Shown: positions 32,233-43,019 of the stretch, piece after piece
Layout: each line of letters begins with the position of its first letter
Position numbering within the stretch: the first letter of the stretch is position 1
Assembly (NCBI RefSeq): GCF_000935045.1
Contig: NZ_JYKS01000001.1
Span: 186,001 to 250,000 of the forward strand
Length of the DNA: 64,000 nt
From: Pseudomonas sp. 10-1B
GTDB lineage: Bacteria; Pseudomonadota; Gammaproteobacteria; Pseudomonadales; Pseudomonadaceae
Direction: 5' to 3'
Position numbers and translations under genes: made by a program
Notes under the pieces: generated by a model
The model's input: the letters and a program-made list of their open reading frames with translations, nothing else
What the model was told of the DNA's origin: nothing
The model's database searches: none

Positions 32233-33123
32233 ATGGATCTGCGCCACCTGCGGTATTTTCTTGCCGTTGCCGAAGAAGGACACTTTGGCCGCGCTGCCCA
32301 GCGGCTGCACATCGTGCAGTCTGCACTGAGCATGCAGATACGGGGGCTTGAGGAGGAGCTCGGTGGCCCATTGTTCGTGCGGACCAGCCGCCGGGTGGAG
32401 TTGACCGAAGCCGGCATGCTGCTGCGTAGCGAGGCAGAGCGTACCCTGGCCCAGGCCGCACATGCCCAGAACACGGTGCAGCGGGCGATACGCGGGGAAA
32501 TGGGCACGGTGCGCATCGGCTTTGCCGGCAATGCGGTGTTCAGTGGGCGCTTGATGACCGCGGTACGGGCGTTCCACGCCGCCTATCCGCAGGCTGAGCT
32601 GGTGCTGCGCGAGCTGGCGCCGCAGCAGCAGGTCGAGGCGGTGCAGGCAGGCCAGCTGGATGTCGGCTACGCGCCCAGCCACGGCGGTCAGGTAGTCGAC
32701 GAGACGCTATGTTTCGAACGTATCGGCACCTGGCCATTGCTGGTGGCGATGCCTGATAGTCATCCGCTGATCGATGTCAGCCCCTTTGAGGTAGCCATGC
32801 TCGGCAGCGAGTCACTGATCGTCTACGCCGCCCACGGTGCCGACGAGAATATGCTTCGCAGCTTGCGCCGGGCGCTGGGGCGCGAGCCCAAGGTGCACCG
32901 CACCGGCAGCACCTTGAGCGTTCTGGCGCTGGTGGCTGCTGGCATGGGGGTGGCGCTGGTGCCTGAGCCGTTGGCGCAAGTCAGCATCCCCGGCGTGGCT
33001 TACCGCCGTCTCGATGGCGTGGAGCAACAAGCCGACCTGTTGTTGGTCAGCCGCAATGGCGAGAGTAATGGTGCCGTGCGGGCATTTCTGGGCATTGCCC
33101 GCAATGCCGTGGCGGCCGGGTAG
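32233..33123 (+). CDS. LysR-family transcriptional regulator
   Basis: A 296-residue regulator. The N-terminal winged helix-turn-helix (MDLRHLRYFLAVAEEGHFGR then AAQRLHIVQSALSMQIRGLE) is followed by a periplasmic-binding-protein-like effector domain (about 90-295). It resembles BenM/CatR-type activators that respond to aromatic metabolites. Divergent from the SnoaL/hydrolase pair with a clean LysR-type palindrome in between. Its inducer is not identifiable from sequence. Confidence 0.88.
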   Translation: MDLRHLRYFLAVAEEGHFGRAAQRLHIVQSALSMQIRGLEEELGGPLFVRTSRRVELTEAGMLLRSEAERTLAQAAHAQNTVQRAIRGEMGTVRIGFAGNAVFSGRLMTAVRAFHAAYPQAELVLRELAPQQQVEAVQAGQLDVGYAPSHGGQVVDETLCFERIGTWPLLVAMPDSHPLIDVSPFEVAMLGSESLIVYAAHGADENMLRSLRRALGREPKVHRTGSTLSVLALVAAGMGVALVPEPLAQVSIPGVAYRRLDGVEQQADLLLVSRNGESNGAVRAFLGIARNAVAAG

Positions 33124-33133
33124 TTGCAAGGCG

Positions 33134-33445
33134 TCACTGTGGGGTTTATCGAGGCGTCGAACCGCCGGGAAGCAGGCGCCGCGGTGGATGGCACCGGCTG
33201 CGCCGGTGTTCGCGGGCATGCCCGCTCCCACAAGGATTTGCGCAAGCTTTTAGATTTTGAGCAAGACAGTTGCTCCACAAAGATTGCTGTTCGGCTCAAC
33301 GGCAGCCATAGGTCGACAGCAGCCCTTCGCGACAGTCCATCGCCGGCAAGCCGGCTCCCACAGGAATATCGCCAGCCTCCAGGCCTGCTCTGTACCTGTG
33401 GGAGCCGCGCTTGCCGGCGATGGGCCGCGAAGCGGCCCCAACATC
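33134..33445. repeat. REP elements of two types
   Basis: The first (33134-33233) combines the 18-base segment TCGAGGCGTCGAACCGCC, a GGCACCGGCTGCGCCGGTG hairpin and a right REP arm. The second (33340-33440) is an inverted pair around CATCGCCGGCAAGCCGGCTC. The same 18-base segment occurs in REPs at 15981 and 36529. No gene is seen between the LysR stop and the element at 33498. Confidence 0.75.
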
Positions 33446-33497
33446 CAGGCGTGCGCCATGGGTCGCTAGCAGCCGGGCAGCACTGACCGCTTACGGT

Positions 33498-33658
33498 CCA
33501 GGCTGTGTGAAAACTGCCGGATCGATTCGGCTGGTTGAAAAATAACCTAGATTTCGCGTTTCTACGCGAATTCTGGGTTGGCTGAGTGGCTAAGCCTTTT
33601 CAGATTTCAAGCAGGAACGCGCTCTTCGAGGAGCCGCGTGGGTTTTCACACAGCCTGG
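33498..33658. mobile_element. 161-bp MITE-like element or IS remnant with 17-bp inverted ends
   Basis: CCAGGCTGTGTGAAAAC at 33498-33514 is repeated as an exact reverse complement at 33642-33658. The interior has no sizeable ORF and is more AT-rich than its surroundings. Ends of the form GGCTGTGTGAAAAC are common in transposase-bearing elements of Pseudomonas, so this is probably a non-autonomous derivative. No clear target-site duplication was found. Confidence 0.6.
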
Positions 33659-33731
33659 GTCGACTACGGTCAGTCGCGCCGATAGCTTTCGACCCGACCC
33701 GGACGTTCGCCAAGGGCTGAACAGGCACCTC

Positions 33732-34373
33732 TCAGGAAATCGGTCGGCGCGTAGCGAGAATGGCAACACCAAAGCAGATAAACGTCGAGCCGACCAATCT
33801 GCTGATCCACACGGAAAACGCAGGCCGGCTCAGCATGCCTTTGGCTTGCGCCGCAGCAGCGGCATACAGGCTCAATGAAGCCAGTGACAGCCCCATGAAT
33901 ATCGCCGTGAGAAGCAGAAACTGCGGCAGCATTGCCGCGCCTTGGTCGATGAATTGCGGGAACAGCGCAGTGAAGAATATCGTGGCCTTTGGGTTGGTGG
34001 TCGCCGTGAGAAAGGCCGATTTATACAGCTTCAAACGCGACGGCCTATATGTTTGTCCGTCTGGGTGTACTTCCTGGGCAAGTACCGAGCCCTTCTTGAA
34101 CAACTGCCTGGCCCCCAGATAGAACAGATAGCCAGCGCCCAAGATCTTCACAACGCTGAACATCCACTCAGAGCTTGCGAGCAGAGCGCCTAATCCGAGC
34201 ATCGCCGCAGCCGACAAGCAGAACAGCCCGGACGCATTGCCTATTGATGACCATATGGCGTAACGCGGTCCGTAGGCCAGGCTGTTATTGATCGCCATCA
34301 AGGTCGCAGGCCCGGGGCTCGCAATGGCAATGGCTGCCACCACGGTAAAAGCAAGAATTGAATGCAGATCCAT
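33732..34373 (-). CDS. LysE/RhtB-family exporter
   Basis: A 213-residue inner-membrane protein with six predicted membrane segments. The signature IAIASPGPATLMAINNSLAYG is at the N-terminus, in two parts, and TATTNPKATIFFTALFPQF is the typical central motif. It probably effluxes an amino acid. It lies 34 bases downstream of azlD on the same strand, which suggests a joint exporter operon with azlCD. The ribosome site before the ATG is weak. Confidence 0.87.
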   Translation of the reverse strand: MDLHSILAFTVVAAIAIASPGPATLMAINNSLAYGPRYAIWSSIGNASGLFCLSAAAMLGLGALLASSEWMFSVVKILGAGYLFYLGARQLFKKGSVLAQEVHPDGQTYRPSRLKLYKSAFLTATTNPKATIFFTALFPQFIDQGAAMLPQFLLLTAIFMGLSLASLSLYAAAAAQAKGMLSRPAFSVWISRLVGSTFICFGVAILATRRPIS

Positions 34374-34407
34374 TTTTCACGTTCATCGATAAGTGTGAAA
34401 GAACATC

Positions 34408-34728
34408 CTACAAGGCGCCCTGCAAGTGCCTGAACACCGCAGCCATGACAATGCCTGCCGCAATTGCGGGTAATGGCTTACGCAGCGCCAACATCACGAT
34501 TGCCGTCGTCAACAAGGCAAGCCGTGCGCCGTTATCGCCGCTAACCGCCAATGGTGCAAGGACCGCCACCAGCACCGAGCCGGACATGGCGCCGATGAAC
34601 TGCTGCACTCTGTAGTTGATGGGAACGAAGGCCATCACGAACACGCCTCCCCAACGGGTCGCCAGGGTGACCACGGCCATGATGAGAATGATGAAGAAGG
34701 TGCCCAGGCCAGTGCTTTCAATGTGCAT
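34408..34728 (-). CDS. azlD: AzlD-family small subunit of branched-chain amino-acid exporter
   Basis: A 106-residue, very hydrophobic protein with three to four membrane segments and the AzlD pattern (VTLATRWGGVFVMAF near the start, VPINYRVQQFIGAMSGSVLV in the middle). AzlD works with AzlC to export branched-chain amino acids and analogues. Its start overlaps the azlC stop by 11 bases and a GGAGAAG site precedes it. Together with azlC and the downstream LysE-type gene it forms a three-gene operon. Confidence 0.85.
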   Translation of the reverse strand: MHIESTGLGTFFIILIMAVVTLATRWGGVFVMAFVPINYRVQQFIGAMSGSVLVAVLAPLAVSGDNGARLALLTTAIVMLALRKPLPAIAAGIVMAAVFRHLQGAL

Positions 34729-35431
34729 CTTTCTTCTCCATCCAGACAGCGCCCAACAGACCGCCAGCCAATGCGCCAGCTACGACATGACTGTTTTCAG
34801 GCAAATACCTGTACGCAAGCAATGACGCGCCAGCTGCCACGCTCCAGATGACCAGCATGCGCAGGCTCTTCTTCCCGCCGATCACCATCGCAAGCAAAAA
34901 GCAGCCCATCACCATATCCAGGCCCAGACTTACCGGGTTATGAATCGCGCTACCAAAATACAGACCCAGCCAGCTGCCGAGCGTCCATGCCGACCACAAG
35001 GCAAGACCACCACCAAACAACAGCCCCATGCCTGGTTTTCCGCCATTGAGTGCTTGCATCGCCATCGCCCAGTTGGCGTCGGAAACTACAAGCATCACAC
35101 CGTAGCGCTTGGCCCGGGGCAGCTCACGCAGCCAGGGATACAAGGTTGCCCCCATCAACAAGTGCCGGGCATTAATTGCGAATACCGTGATAATCAACGG
35201 AACGACCGGAACATGCTGCCCCCACAGATCAAGAACCGCAAACTGCGCCGCGCCCGCAAACACCAAGGCGCTCATTAGCACAGTTGAGAATTCGCTCAAG
35301 CCTGTCTGCGCGGCGGCAAGGCCGAAGGCCACTGCAAAAACCACAACGAACGAGGAAATCGGTAACAGCTGCTTGAAGCCACTCCATACCTCATCTCTAT
35401 CAAGCCCGACCGAGCCACTGCTGATACTCAA
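34718..35431 (-). CDS. azlC: AzlC-family large subunit of branched-chain amino-acid exporter
   Basis: A 237-residue membrane protein of the AzlC family with the motifs FAGAAQFAVLDLWGQ and INARHLLMGATLYPWLREL. No ATG start is available. A TTG at 35431 (or the adjacent TTG at 35434) with GGAGAGG just upstream is the most likely start. The longer frame starting TTG at 35464 would put that ribosome site inside the gene. It is divergent from a LysR regulator with a palindrome in between, so it is probably controlled by that protein. Confidence 0.85.
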   Translation of the reverse strand: MSISSGSVGLDRDEVWSGFKQLLPISSFVVVFAVAFGLAAAQTGLSEFSTVLMSALVFAGAAQFAVLDLWGQHVPVVPLIITVFAINARHLLMGATLYPWLRELPRAKRYGVMLVVSDANWAMAMQALNGGKPGMGLLFGGGLALWSAWTLGSWLGLYFGSAIHNPVSLGLDMVMGCFLLAMVIGGKKSLRMLVIWSVAAGASLLAYRYLPENSHVVAGALAGGLLGAVWMEKKDAH

Positions 35432-35525
35432 CAAAATTTCCTCTCCTCTGCCACGGCACGGCAATTCATGCGGTATTTTGCGGGGTCGACTGGAAGCCAG
35501 AAAAGCGAATAAGTGTTATAAAAGG

Positions 35526-35542
35526 CATTCGATTTTCGAATG
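35526..35542. promoter_or_regulatory. palindrome CATTCGA-TTT-TCGAATG, likely LysR site
   Basis: A perfect 7-3-7 inverted repeat 13 bases before the GTG of the LysR gene and 95 bases upstream of azlC. It contains the T-N11-A spacing typical of LysR operators. Confidence 0.65.
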
Positions 35543-35555
35543 GGCGGGTTCGACG

Positions 35556-36428
35556 GTGCAATCCAAGGATTTGCAGATCGATTGGCTACGGACGTTCGTT
35601 GCGGTCGTTGATACTGGTTCCATGACAGCGGCGGCTCGACAGATCGCGCGTTCTCAATCTGCCGTAAGCATGCAATTGAAGAAGCTCGAAGACAGCGTAG
35701 GTCGACCACTTCTGAATCGGGAGCCGAGGCAGCTTTCATTAACGCCGGCAGGCTTTGATCTGCTGGGGCACGCGCGAAAGCTGTTGGCGTCCCACTCCGC
35801 CCTGGTGCTTGCGATGCATGGGGGAGCACTCTCCGGAAGGGTGACCTTCGGTGTACCCGATGACTATGCAGAACCCTACCTTGTGCCAGTACTCAAAAGC
35901 TTTACCACCCGCTTTGGCGAAGTCGAAGTAACCCTTGTCTGTGAAGAGTCCACCGCACTGTTGGCCAAAGTCGATCGAGGCGAAATCGATTTGGCGGTTG
36001 TCACCCGTGATGCACCCTCGCGCGGTGCGCTGCTCTTCAGGGAAGCGCTGGTGTGGGGAGCAGACGAGCAGCACGAAGTCTGGAAACGCGATCCGCTGCC
36101 GATTGCGGTTCATGAGCTCGGTGGGCGCTTGCGCACCGAAATCCTGGCGGCGCTTGACGTTCAACAACGCGAGTACCGTGTCGTTTACAACAGCCCGAAT
36201 GTGGGCGGCCAGATAGCCGTTGCACTGAGCGGCATGGCGGTCGCAGTACTGACCCGATGCAGCCTTCCTCCAAGCCTGAAGATGCTTGACGGACGCCAAG
36301 GGTTGCCCGAGCTTCCCGTGGTGGAGGTCGTACTCATCCGTAGCCGGGATTCAAAAGGGTCTCGTGCCGTAGACGCCATGTATGAGCAAGTCATGAGCAC
36401 CCTCAGGGATCCACTGGTCATTGAATGA
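35556..36428 (+). CDS. LysR-family regulator of the azlCD-LysE exporter operon
   Basis: A 290-residue LysR regulator starting at GTG 35556 (the only start near the helix-turn-helix). The DNA-binding part reads DWLRTFVAVVDTGSMTAAAR and IARSQSAVSMQLKKLED, followed by an effector-binding domain. It is divergent from azlC; the palindrome between them supports direct control. By analogy with other exporter regulators the effector may be the exported amino acid or analogue; this is inference. Confidence 0.87.
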   Translation: MQSKDLQIDWLRTFVAVVDTGSMTAAARQIARSQSAVSMQLKKLEDSVGRPLLNREPRQLSLTPAGFDLLGHARKLLASHSALVLAMHGGALSGRVTFGVPDDYAEPYLVPVLKSFTTRFGEVEVTLVCEESTALLAKVDRGEIDLAVVTRDAPSRGALLFREALVWGADEQHEVWKRDPLPIAVHELGGRLRTEILAALDVQQREYRVVYNSPNVGGQIAVALSGMAVAVLTRCSLPPSLKMLDGRQGLPELPVVEVVLIRSRDSKGSRAVDAMYEQVMSTLRDPLVIE

Positions 36429-36519
36429 CGTGGGCAATTCGGTTTGTGGCTGTCCGCTATCGACCAAAGCAGACGCTGAAAGATAACTGGCTTCGCAAGC
36501 GCGCAGCGCACTCTGGGTG

Positions 36520-36613
36520 AGCGGGTTTATCGAGGCGTCGAACCGCCGCGAAGCAGGCGCCGCGGTGGGTGGCACCGGCTGTGCCGGTGTTCGCGGGTAA
36601 ACCCGCTCCCACA
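36520..36613. repeat. REP pair
   Basis: Contains GCGGGTTTATCGAGGCGTCG, the hairpin GGCACCGGCTGTGCCGGTG and the right arm TTCGCGGGTAAACCCGCTCC. It lies between the convergent LysR and P-type ATPase genes and is closely related to the element at 33134. Confidence 0.8.
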
Positions 36614-36620
36614 CACGCGA

Positions 36621-39353
<2,733 letters not shown>

Positions 39354-39394
39354 GGGCTCAGGTCTTCCGCGTCCAGGAGATGAAACCGCACGAA

Positions 39395-40270
39395 CTACAG
39401 TGACACCAGCACGTCGCACTGCGACTCGCTGAGCACATGCTTGGTGATGCTGCCGACCAACAGTTCTTCCAGCGCGCTTTCGCCTTGTTTGCCCATCACG
39501 ATCAGGTCGCAATCCAGCTCCTGCTCCTGTTCGACGATGCGCCAGGAGGGGTCACCGTGCACCACCACCTGACGTGCAGCGGGCAGCCCGGCTGCCTCGC
39601 TCAGCGCCGCGAGTTTTTCCACGGCGTCTTTCTTGATGACCGTGCGGTAGTGATTGAGGGTGTCATGGTCAACGTTGGCAAAGCGCATGCTGCCCTCGAA
39701 GGGGGCTTCGAACACGTGCAGCAGGGTGATCTGGGCCTGTGGTGCGATGGCCCGGGCAACCTCGATCGAGCGTAGCGATACCGGCGAGAAATCGACCGGC
39801 ACCAGCAAGCTGCGGTACTCACAGCGTGGAGCCTGCTTGACCACCAGCAAAGGGCAAAGCATACGGCTGAGCATTCGCTGCACGGTCGAGCCCAGCAGCA
39901 GATGACGGGCCAGGCTCTGGCCCTTCGCGCCACAGACCAGCAGGCTGGTACGTTGGTCCTGCACCTGGCGGGTGATTTCGCTGACGACCGAGCCGGGCAT
40001 GACATGCGCGCCAGCGGCCACCTCATAGCGCTGGTAGAGCAGCTCGGCCAGCTCGTGGGCTTTTTCTCGTGCGCTATCGAGCACGCGTTCGAGCAGGTCG
40101 TCATCAGGTGCGATTATCTGCCTGAGGCGCTCGAAGGGCGCCGGGTTGGCGACGTAGAGCAAGTCCAGTGAAGCGTCCAGCGCCTTGCTCACCAGTGCGG
40201 CCCGCTCTGCGGCGTGGCGGGCAGCTGTGGACAGGTCGGTGGCAACCAGTATGTGGCTCAACGTGGACAT
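39395..40270 (-). CDS. universal stress protein, two UspA domains
   Basis: A 291-residue cytoplasmic protein with two UspA domains (about 1-145 and 150-291). The first has the nucleotide-binding-like GAKGQSLARHLLLGSTVQRML, in two parts, and the second has VMGKQGESALEELLVGSITK. Tandem Usp proteins in Pseudomonas are induced under oxygen limitation. AAGGAGA precedes the ATG at 40270. A perfect Anr box lies 107 bases upstream. It is followed by the cation ATPase. Confidence 0.88.
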   Translation of the reverse strand: MSTLSHILVATDLSTAARHAAERAALVSKALDASLDLLYVANPAPFERLRQIIAPDDDLLERVLDSAREKAHELAELLYQRYEVAAGAHVMPGSVVSEITRQVQDQRTSLLVCGAKGQSLARHLLLGSTVQRMLSRMLCPLLVVKQAPRCEYRSLLVPVDFSPVSLRSIEVARAIAPQAQITLLHVFEAPFEGSMRFANVDHDTLNHYRTVIKKDAVEKLAALSEAAGLPAARQVVVHGDPSWRIVEQEQELDCDLIVMGKQGESALEELLVGSITKHVLSESQCDVLVSL

Positions 40271-40376
40271 GGCGGTCTCCTTGAGGCAGCGCTGTGTGAC
40301 CGAAGGGCGAGGCGTTGGCCCATTGTCGGTCCGTTGTATGTTGCCGATCATCGTCGCGTGAACCGGGCCCGACGTT

Positions 40377-40390
40377 TTGATCTGCATCAA
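40377..40390. promoter_or_regulatory. Anr/FNR box TTGATCTGCATCAA
   Basis: A perfect TTGAT-N4-ATCAA box upstream of the Usp/cation-ATPase operon, which is read leftward from here. The remaining DNA to the next gene (40391-40638) shows no gene or repeat that I can support. Confidence 0.85.
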
Positions 40391-40638
40391 TGGTGCGAGG
40401 GCACTCACGCAGGGAAGTAAAGCCGGTAGTCGTGCATGGCCCAGCGCGATGGCCAAAGCAGGCCTGCCAGGCAGCGACATATTGGTCCTCTACGAGGATG
40501 CAATTTGTTGAATTGACTAAGGTTTTTGCTTGGAGGATGGGTTTGCCGGGGGCGTCGGATTGACGGTATTGTTTTGTTTCAAAATGGTTCTGAGGACAGC
40601 TGAGATGGGCAAACAAGCCACCTCGCGTGTTGCTGGCG

Positions 40639-41556
40639 CTAACCGAAGATGTGAGTAAGCCCTTGGCGATAAGTCGTGACCTTGAACTCCGGGAAACGCT
40701 GTTTGTACTTCGAGGAGTCGAACAGGTTGTCGTGCGCGTAGCGCGGCAGCAGCTCCCGCAACTCTCGCACCTGCTTGGAGAACAGGCCAGCGGCCGTCAA
40801 GGTGCACTTGCCAAGAACTTTGTAGGAAGGCTCCCTGCCAAGGATCTCGGACGCCAGGGCGACGAACTGCTGGTAGGTCAGGCGGTCGTCATCGCAGGGA
40901 AGGTGCCAGGTTTGTCCGAACGTGTCTGGTGTATTGCCCAGGGCGGCCAGCGCGCGGCTCGCATCTGGGGTCCAGATGAGTGTGCGCTTGGTATCGTCCC
41001 GGACTGGCACGCGGGGTGTCTTGCCAGCTTTCATGTTGTCGATGATCAATGTGTTGGTGATGCTCTGCGTCTTGTCTGGCCCGTAGAACTCGGGGGCTCG
41101 GCCGATGACCACAGGGATATCGCCTCGCTGCATTTCCTGCAGCACCATGGATGCCATTTGCGCACGCACCCGACCTTTGCGGCCGACCGGCTCGAACGGA
41201 GCGTTCTCGCTCAGCATGCGGTCATCCTGCGGATACATATAGGTATTGTCGAAGTAAACGAATTTGGCATCGGCTGCGCGAGCCGCATCGAGAGCGTTTC
41301 GCAGCATCGCAGGGAACTGCGTTTCCCATAGTCGTGTGTCGGGTGGCAAACCGGCCGTGAAGTAGACGATGCTACTGCCTTTGACAGCCTTGCCCGCCTG
41401 GCTGGCATCGAGCAGATCCGCCGATACCAGCGTGTCGGATTGATTGACTTTGCGCGGGTTTCGGCTTACCAGCCTGATATCCTCCGTGAAAGTACGGCTC
41501 AGTTCTCGCGCCAACTCCACGGCAATCTGGCCGGTTGCTCCTAGAACGGTTTGCAT
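40639..41556 (-). CDS. NAD(P)-binding reductase/epimerase (atypical short-chain dehydrogenase)
   Basis: A 305-residue protein of the extended or atypical SDR superfamily. The nucleotide-binding Gly motif is VLGATGQIAVELA at the N-terminus; the segment VYFDNTYMYPQD occupies the active-site Tyr position. It probably reduces or isomerises a small carbonyl substrate. AAGGAGA precedes the ATG. It lies 154 bases downstream of the acetoacetate-decarboxylase-like gene and is likely read from the same MerR-type promoter at 42773-42803. A dispersed palindrome sits in the gap. Confidence 0.8.
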   Translation of the reverse strand: MQTVLGATGQIAVELARELSRTFTEDIRLVSRNPRKVNQSDTLVSADLLDASQAGKAVKGSSIVYFTAGLPPDTRLWETQFPAMLRNALDAARAADAKFVYFDNTYMYPQDDRMLSENAPFEPVGRKGRVRAQMASMVLQEMQRGDIPVVIGRAPEFYGPDKTQSITNTLIIDNMKAGKTPRVPVRDDTKRTLIWTPDASRALAALGNTPDTFGQTWHLPCDDDRLTYQQFVALASEILGREPSYKVLGKCTLTAAGLFSKQVRELRELLPRYAHDNLFDSSKYKQRFPEFKVTTYRQGLTHIFG

Positions 41557-41619
41557 GAGGTCTCCTTGAAACGTTTGAGAATGTGTCAGGGCTGGCAGGT
41601 GTTCGTGATGACTGGTCCC

Positions 41620-41662
41620 GCGCCTGTCAGATCGAGTGCCGCCCGCGCGGCGCTCGCTCTAC
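41620..41662. repeat. dispersed palindromic repeat, copy 1
   Basis: GCGCCTGTCAGATCGAG followed by GCCGCCCGCGCGGCGCTCG forms an imperfect hairpin. The same element appears in opposite orientation at 49908-49953. It differs from the REP units in sequence. Confidence 0.7.
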
Positions 41663-41710
41663 GCCCCTCAGCACCTAAGACAAGCACCGATCACGGGCCT
41701 CTGCGGTCGA

Positions 41711-42718
41711 TCAATCGCCAGCGTTCAGGGCCGTCAGCGGCTTGGGCGCATAGAGGGCGCTCTGGAACTCCGGCACATATTCGTATTTCACCATCTTGCC
41801 CAGCTGCAACGAGCGGATGTAGGCCGACAGGCTGCCCTCGCCGAGTATCAGGTGGGCCGAGTCCGCGCTGGAGCTCGATGCGTGGCGGGTCTGCCGGGAC
41901 GTCGCATAGCCGTAGCTCAGCTGGCCGTTGTGGTCGAGGTTGGTGAATCTGTTCGTCACCAGGCCGACTTCGCTGGACAGGTCTTCTAGCTTCTTCGCTG
42001 TGAAAACTACATCGATCTTGCCGGTCTGGGCGTCGACGATATCGTAAGTCACGGTGGCGGCTTCCTCGCGACGATCGATGTCCGTCAGCCATTTCGGCAG
42101 GTTGTAGCCAACCACGCCACGTACACGAGCGAGCTCGGTGTTCACCGGTAGTTTGAGCACGTAACCCCAGAAGTCCTTGGACATCGATTGCCCGATCAAA
42201 CTGAAGGGGCCGAGATTGGACTTGCCTGGCTTGTTGGTGATGATCGACAAGGCGATTTCGTTGTAGCTGTCGTTGTCGCAGTAGTCATAGGTGTAGGCGG
42301 TGAAAGCCACCAGACCACGCCCTGGCCATACTTGAAGGGGCTGCACCTGCTCGAGCACTTCGGCGGGCATCAGTTCGCGCAGGCGGTCGATGTCTGCCGT
42401 GTAAACGGCGGTTACCCGGCTGTTCTTGTAGTAGAAGTTCGGCGAGTACGACTCGAAGCCGATGTCGACCTTGGTCTTTTCCAGGCCTTTGAACCAGCTC
42501 AAGTCCATGCCCGGCGCCGCGGCCTGGATCACTGACAAGGGAGGGTTGGAGCGGTAACGGTCGTACAACCCGCCTTTGAGGACCGGCACCGGGTGGCCTG
42601 CGATGTCGATCACCGTGGTCTCGGCATGCTTGGGGATGCCGGTGGTGTCCGCCAGGGCGGCGTTCGCAGTGGGCACCAGGAGTGCACTTGTCATGGCGAC
42701 GACGGTTCCGAGTTTCAC
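41711..42718 (-). CDS. acetoacetate-decarboxylase-family protein with signal peptide
   Basis: A 335-residue protein with a signal-like N-terminus (about 1-23, ending ANAALAD) and a beta-barrel domain of the acetoacetate decarboxylase superfamily (for example RGLVAFTAYTYDYCDNDSYN and ELARVRGVVGYNLPKWLTDI). Export would be unusual for a true decarboxylase, so enzymatic activity is uncertain. The start is GTG at 42718, 8 bases after GGAGAG. A promoter with a 19-base spacer lies about 50 bases upstream. It is first in a two-gene unit with the SDR gene. Confidence 0.75.
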   Translation of the reverse strand: MKLGTVVAMTSALLVPTANAALADTTGIPKHAETTVIDIAGHPVPVLKGGLYDRYRSNPPLSVIQAAAPGMDLSWFKGLEKTKVDIGFESYSPNFYYKNSRVTAVYTADIDRLRELMPAEVLEQVQPLQVWPGRGLVAFTAYTYDYCDNDSYNEIALSIITNKPGKSNLGPFSLIGQSMSKDFWGYVLKLPVNTELARVRGVVGYNLPKWLTDIDRREEAATVTYDIVDAQTGKIDVVFTAKKLEDLSSEVGLVTNRFTNLDHNGQLSYGYATSRQTRHASSSSADSAHLILGEGSLSAYIRSLQLGKMVKYEYVPEFQSALYAPKPLTALNAGD

Positions 42719-42772
42719 TTTTCAGTCTCTCCAGAGAGTTGCATCACGCTTGATGAGTACGGCAAGGCACTT

Positions 42773-42803
42773 ACCTTAACTTTAAACTTAACTTTAATGT
42801 CAA
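42773..42803 (-). promoter_or_regulatory. MerR-type promoter (19-base spacer) of the decarboxylase-like/SDR unit
   Basis: On the minus strand TTGACA (42803-42798) is followed after exactly 19 bases by TAAGGT (42778-42773). The spacer contains the repeated half site TTAAAGTTAAGTTTAA. Overlong spacers with inverted AAGTTAA/TTAAA elements are the hallmark of MerR-family activation. No merR gene is adjacent. Confidence 0.55.
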
Positions 42804-42840
42804 GGGCGGAGATAACGGCTTTTTCACCTCGAGCACAGGC

Positions 42841-43008
42841 GCCCTTTTCGAGGGGCGCCGGCTCACTGGCTATGTCTGGATCGAGGAGGTGCTGGCAGGG
42901 GTTGCCAGCAAGGTGGCGTACAACGCCGAGCAAGAAATGAAACGCCGTGGCGCGCGTTACGAAAAGGCCTTGCTGCCGTTTACGTCCAAGGTCGTGGTCG
43001 ATGGGCGA
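42841..43008 (+). pseudogene. 3' remnant of a DJ-1/PfpI-type (class I glutamine amidotransferase-like) gene
   Basis: One frame reads LFEGRRLTGYVWIEEVLAGV and then EMKRRGARYEKALLPFTSKVVVDGRL in two steps, without a plausible start. This matches the C-terminal end of DJ-1/PfpI-family proteins, where the pattern continues into a TGQNP motif. Here it is cut by the REP array from about 43010. The upstream part of such a gene is not seen, so this is a relic. Confidence 0.5.
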
Positions 43009-43019
43009 CTGCACATTGG

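Noticed and set aside
34940..35278. Plus-strand frame opposite azlC
   Set aside because: Lacks family resemblance and ribosome site; the minus strand encodes a recognisable AzlC with membrane segments.
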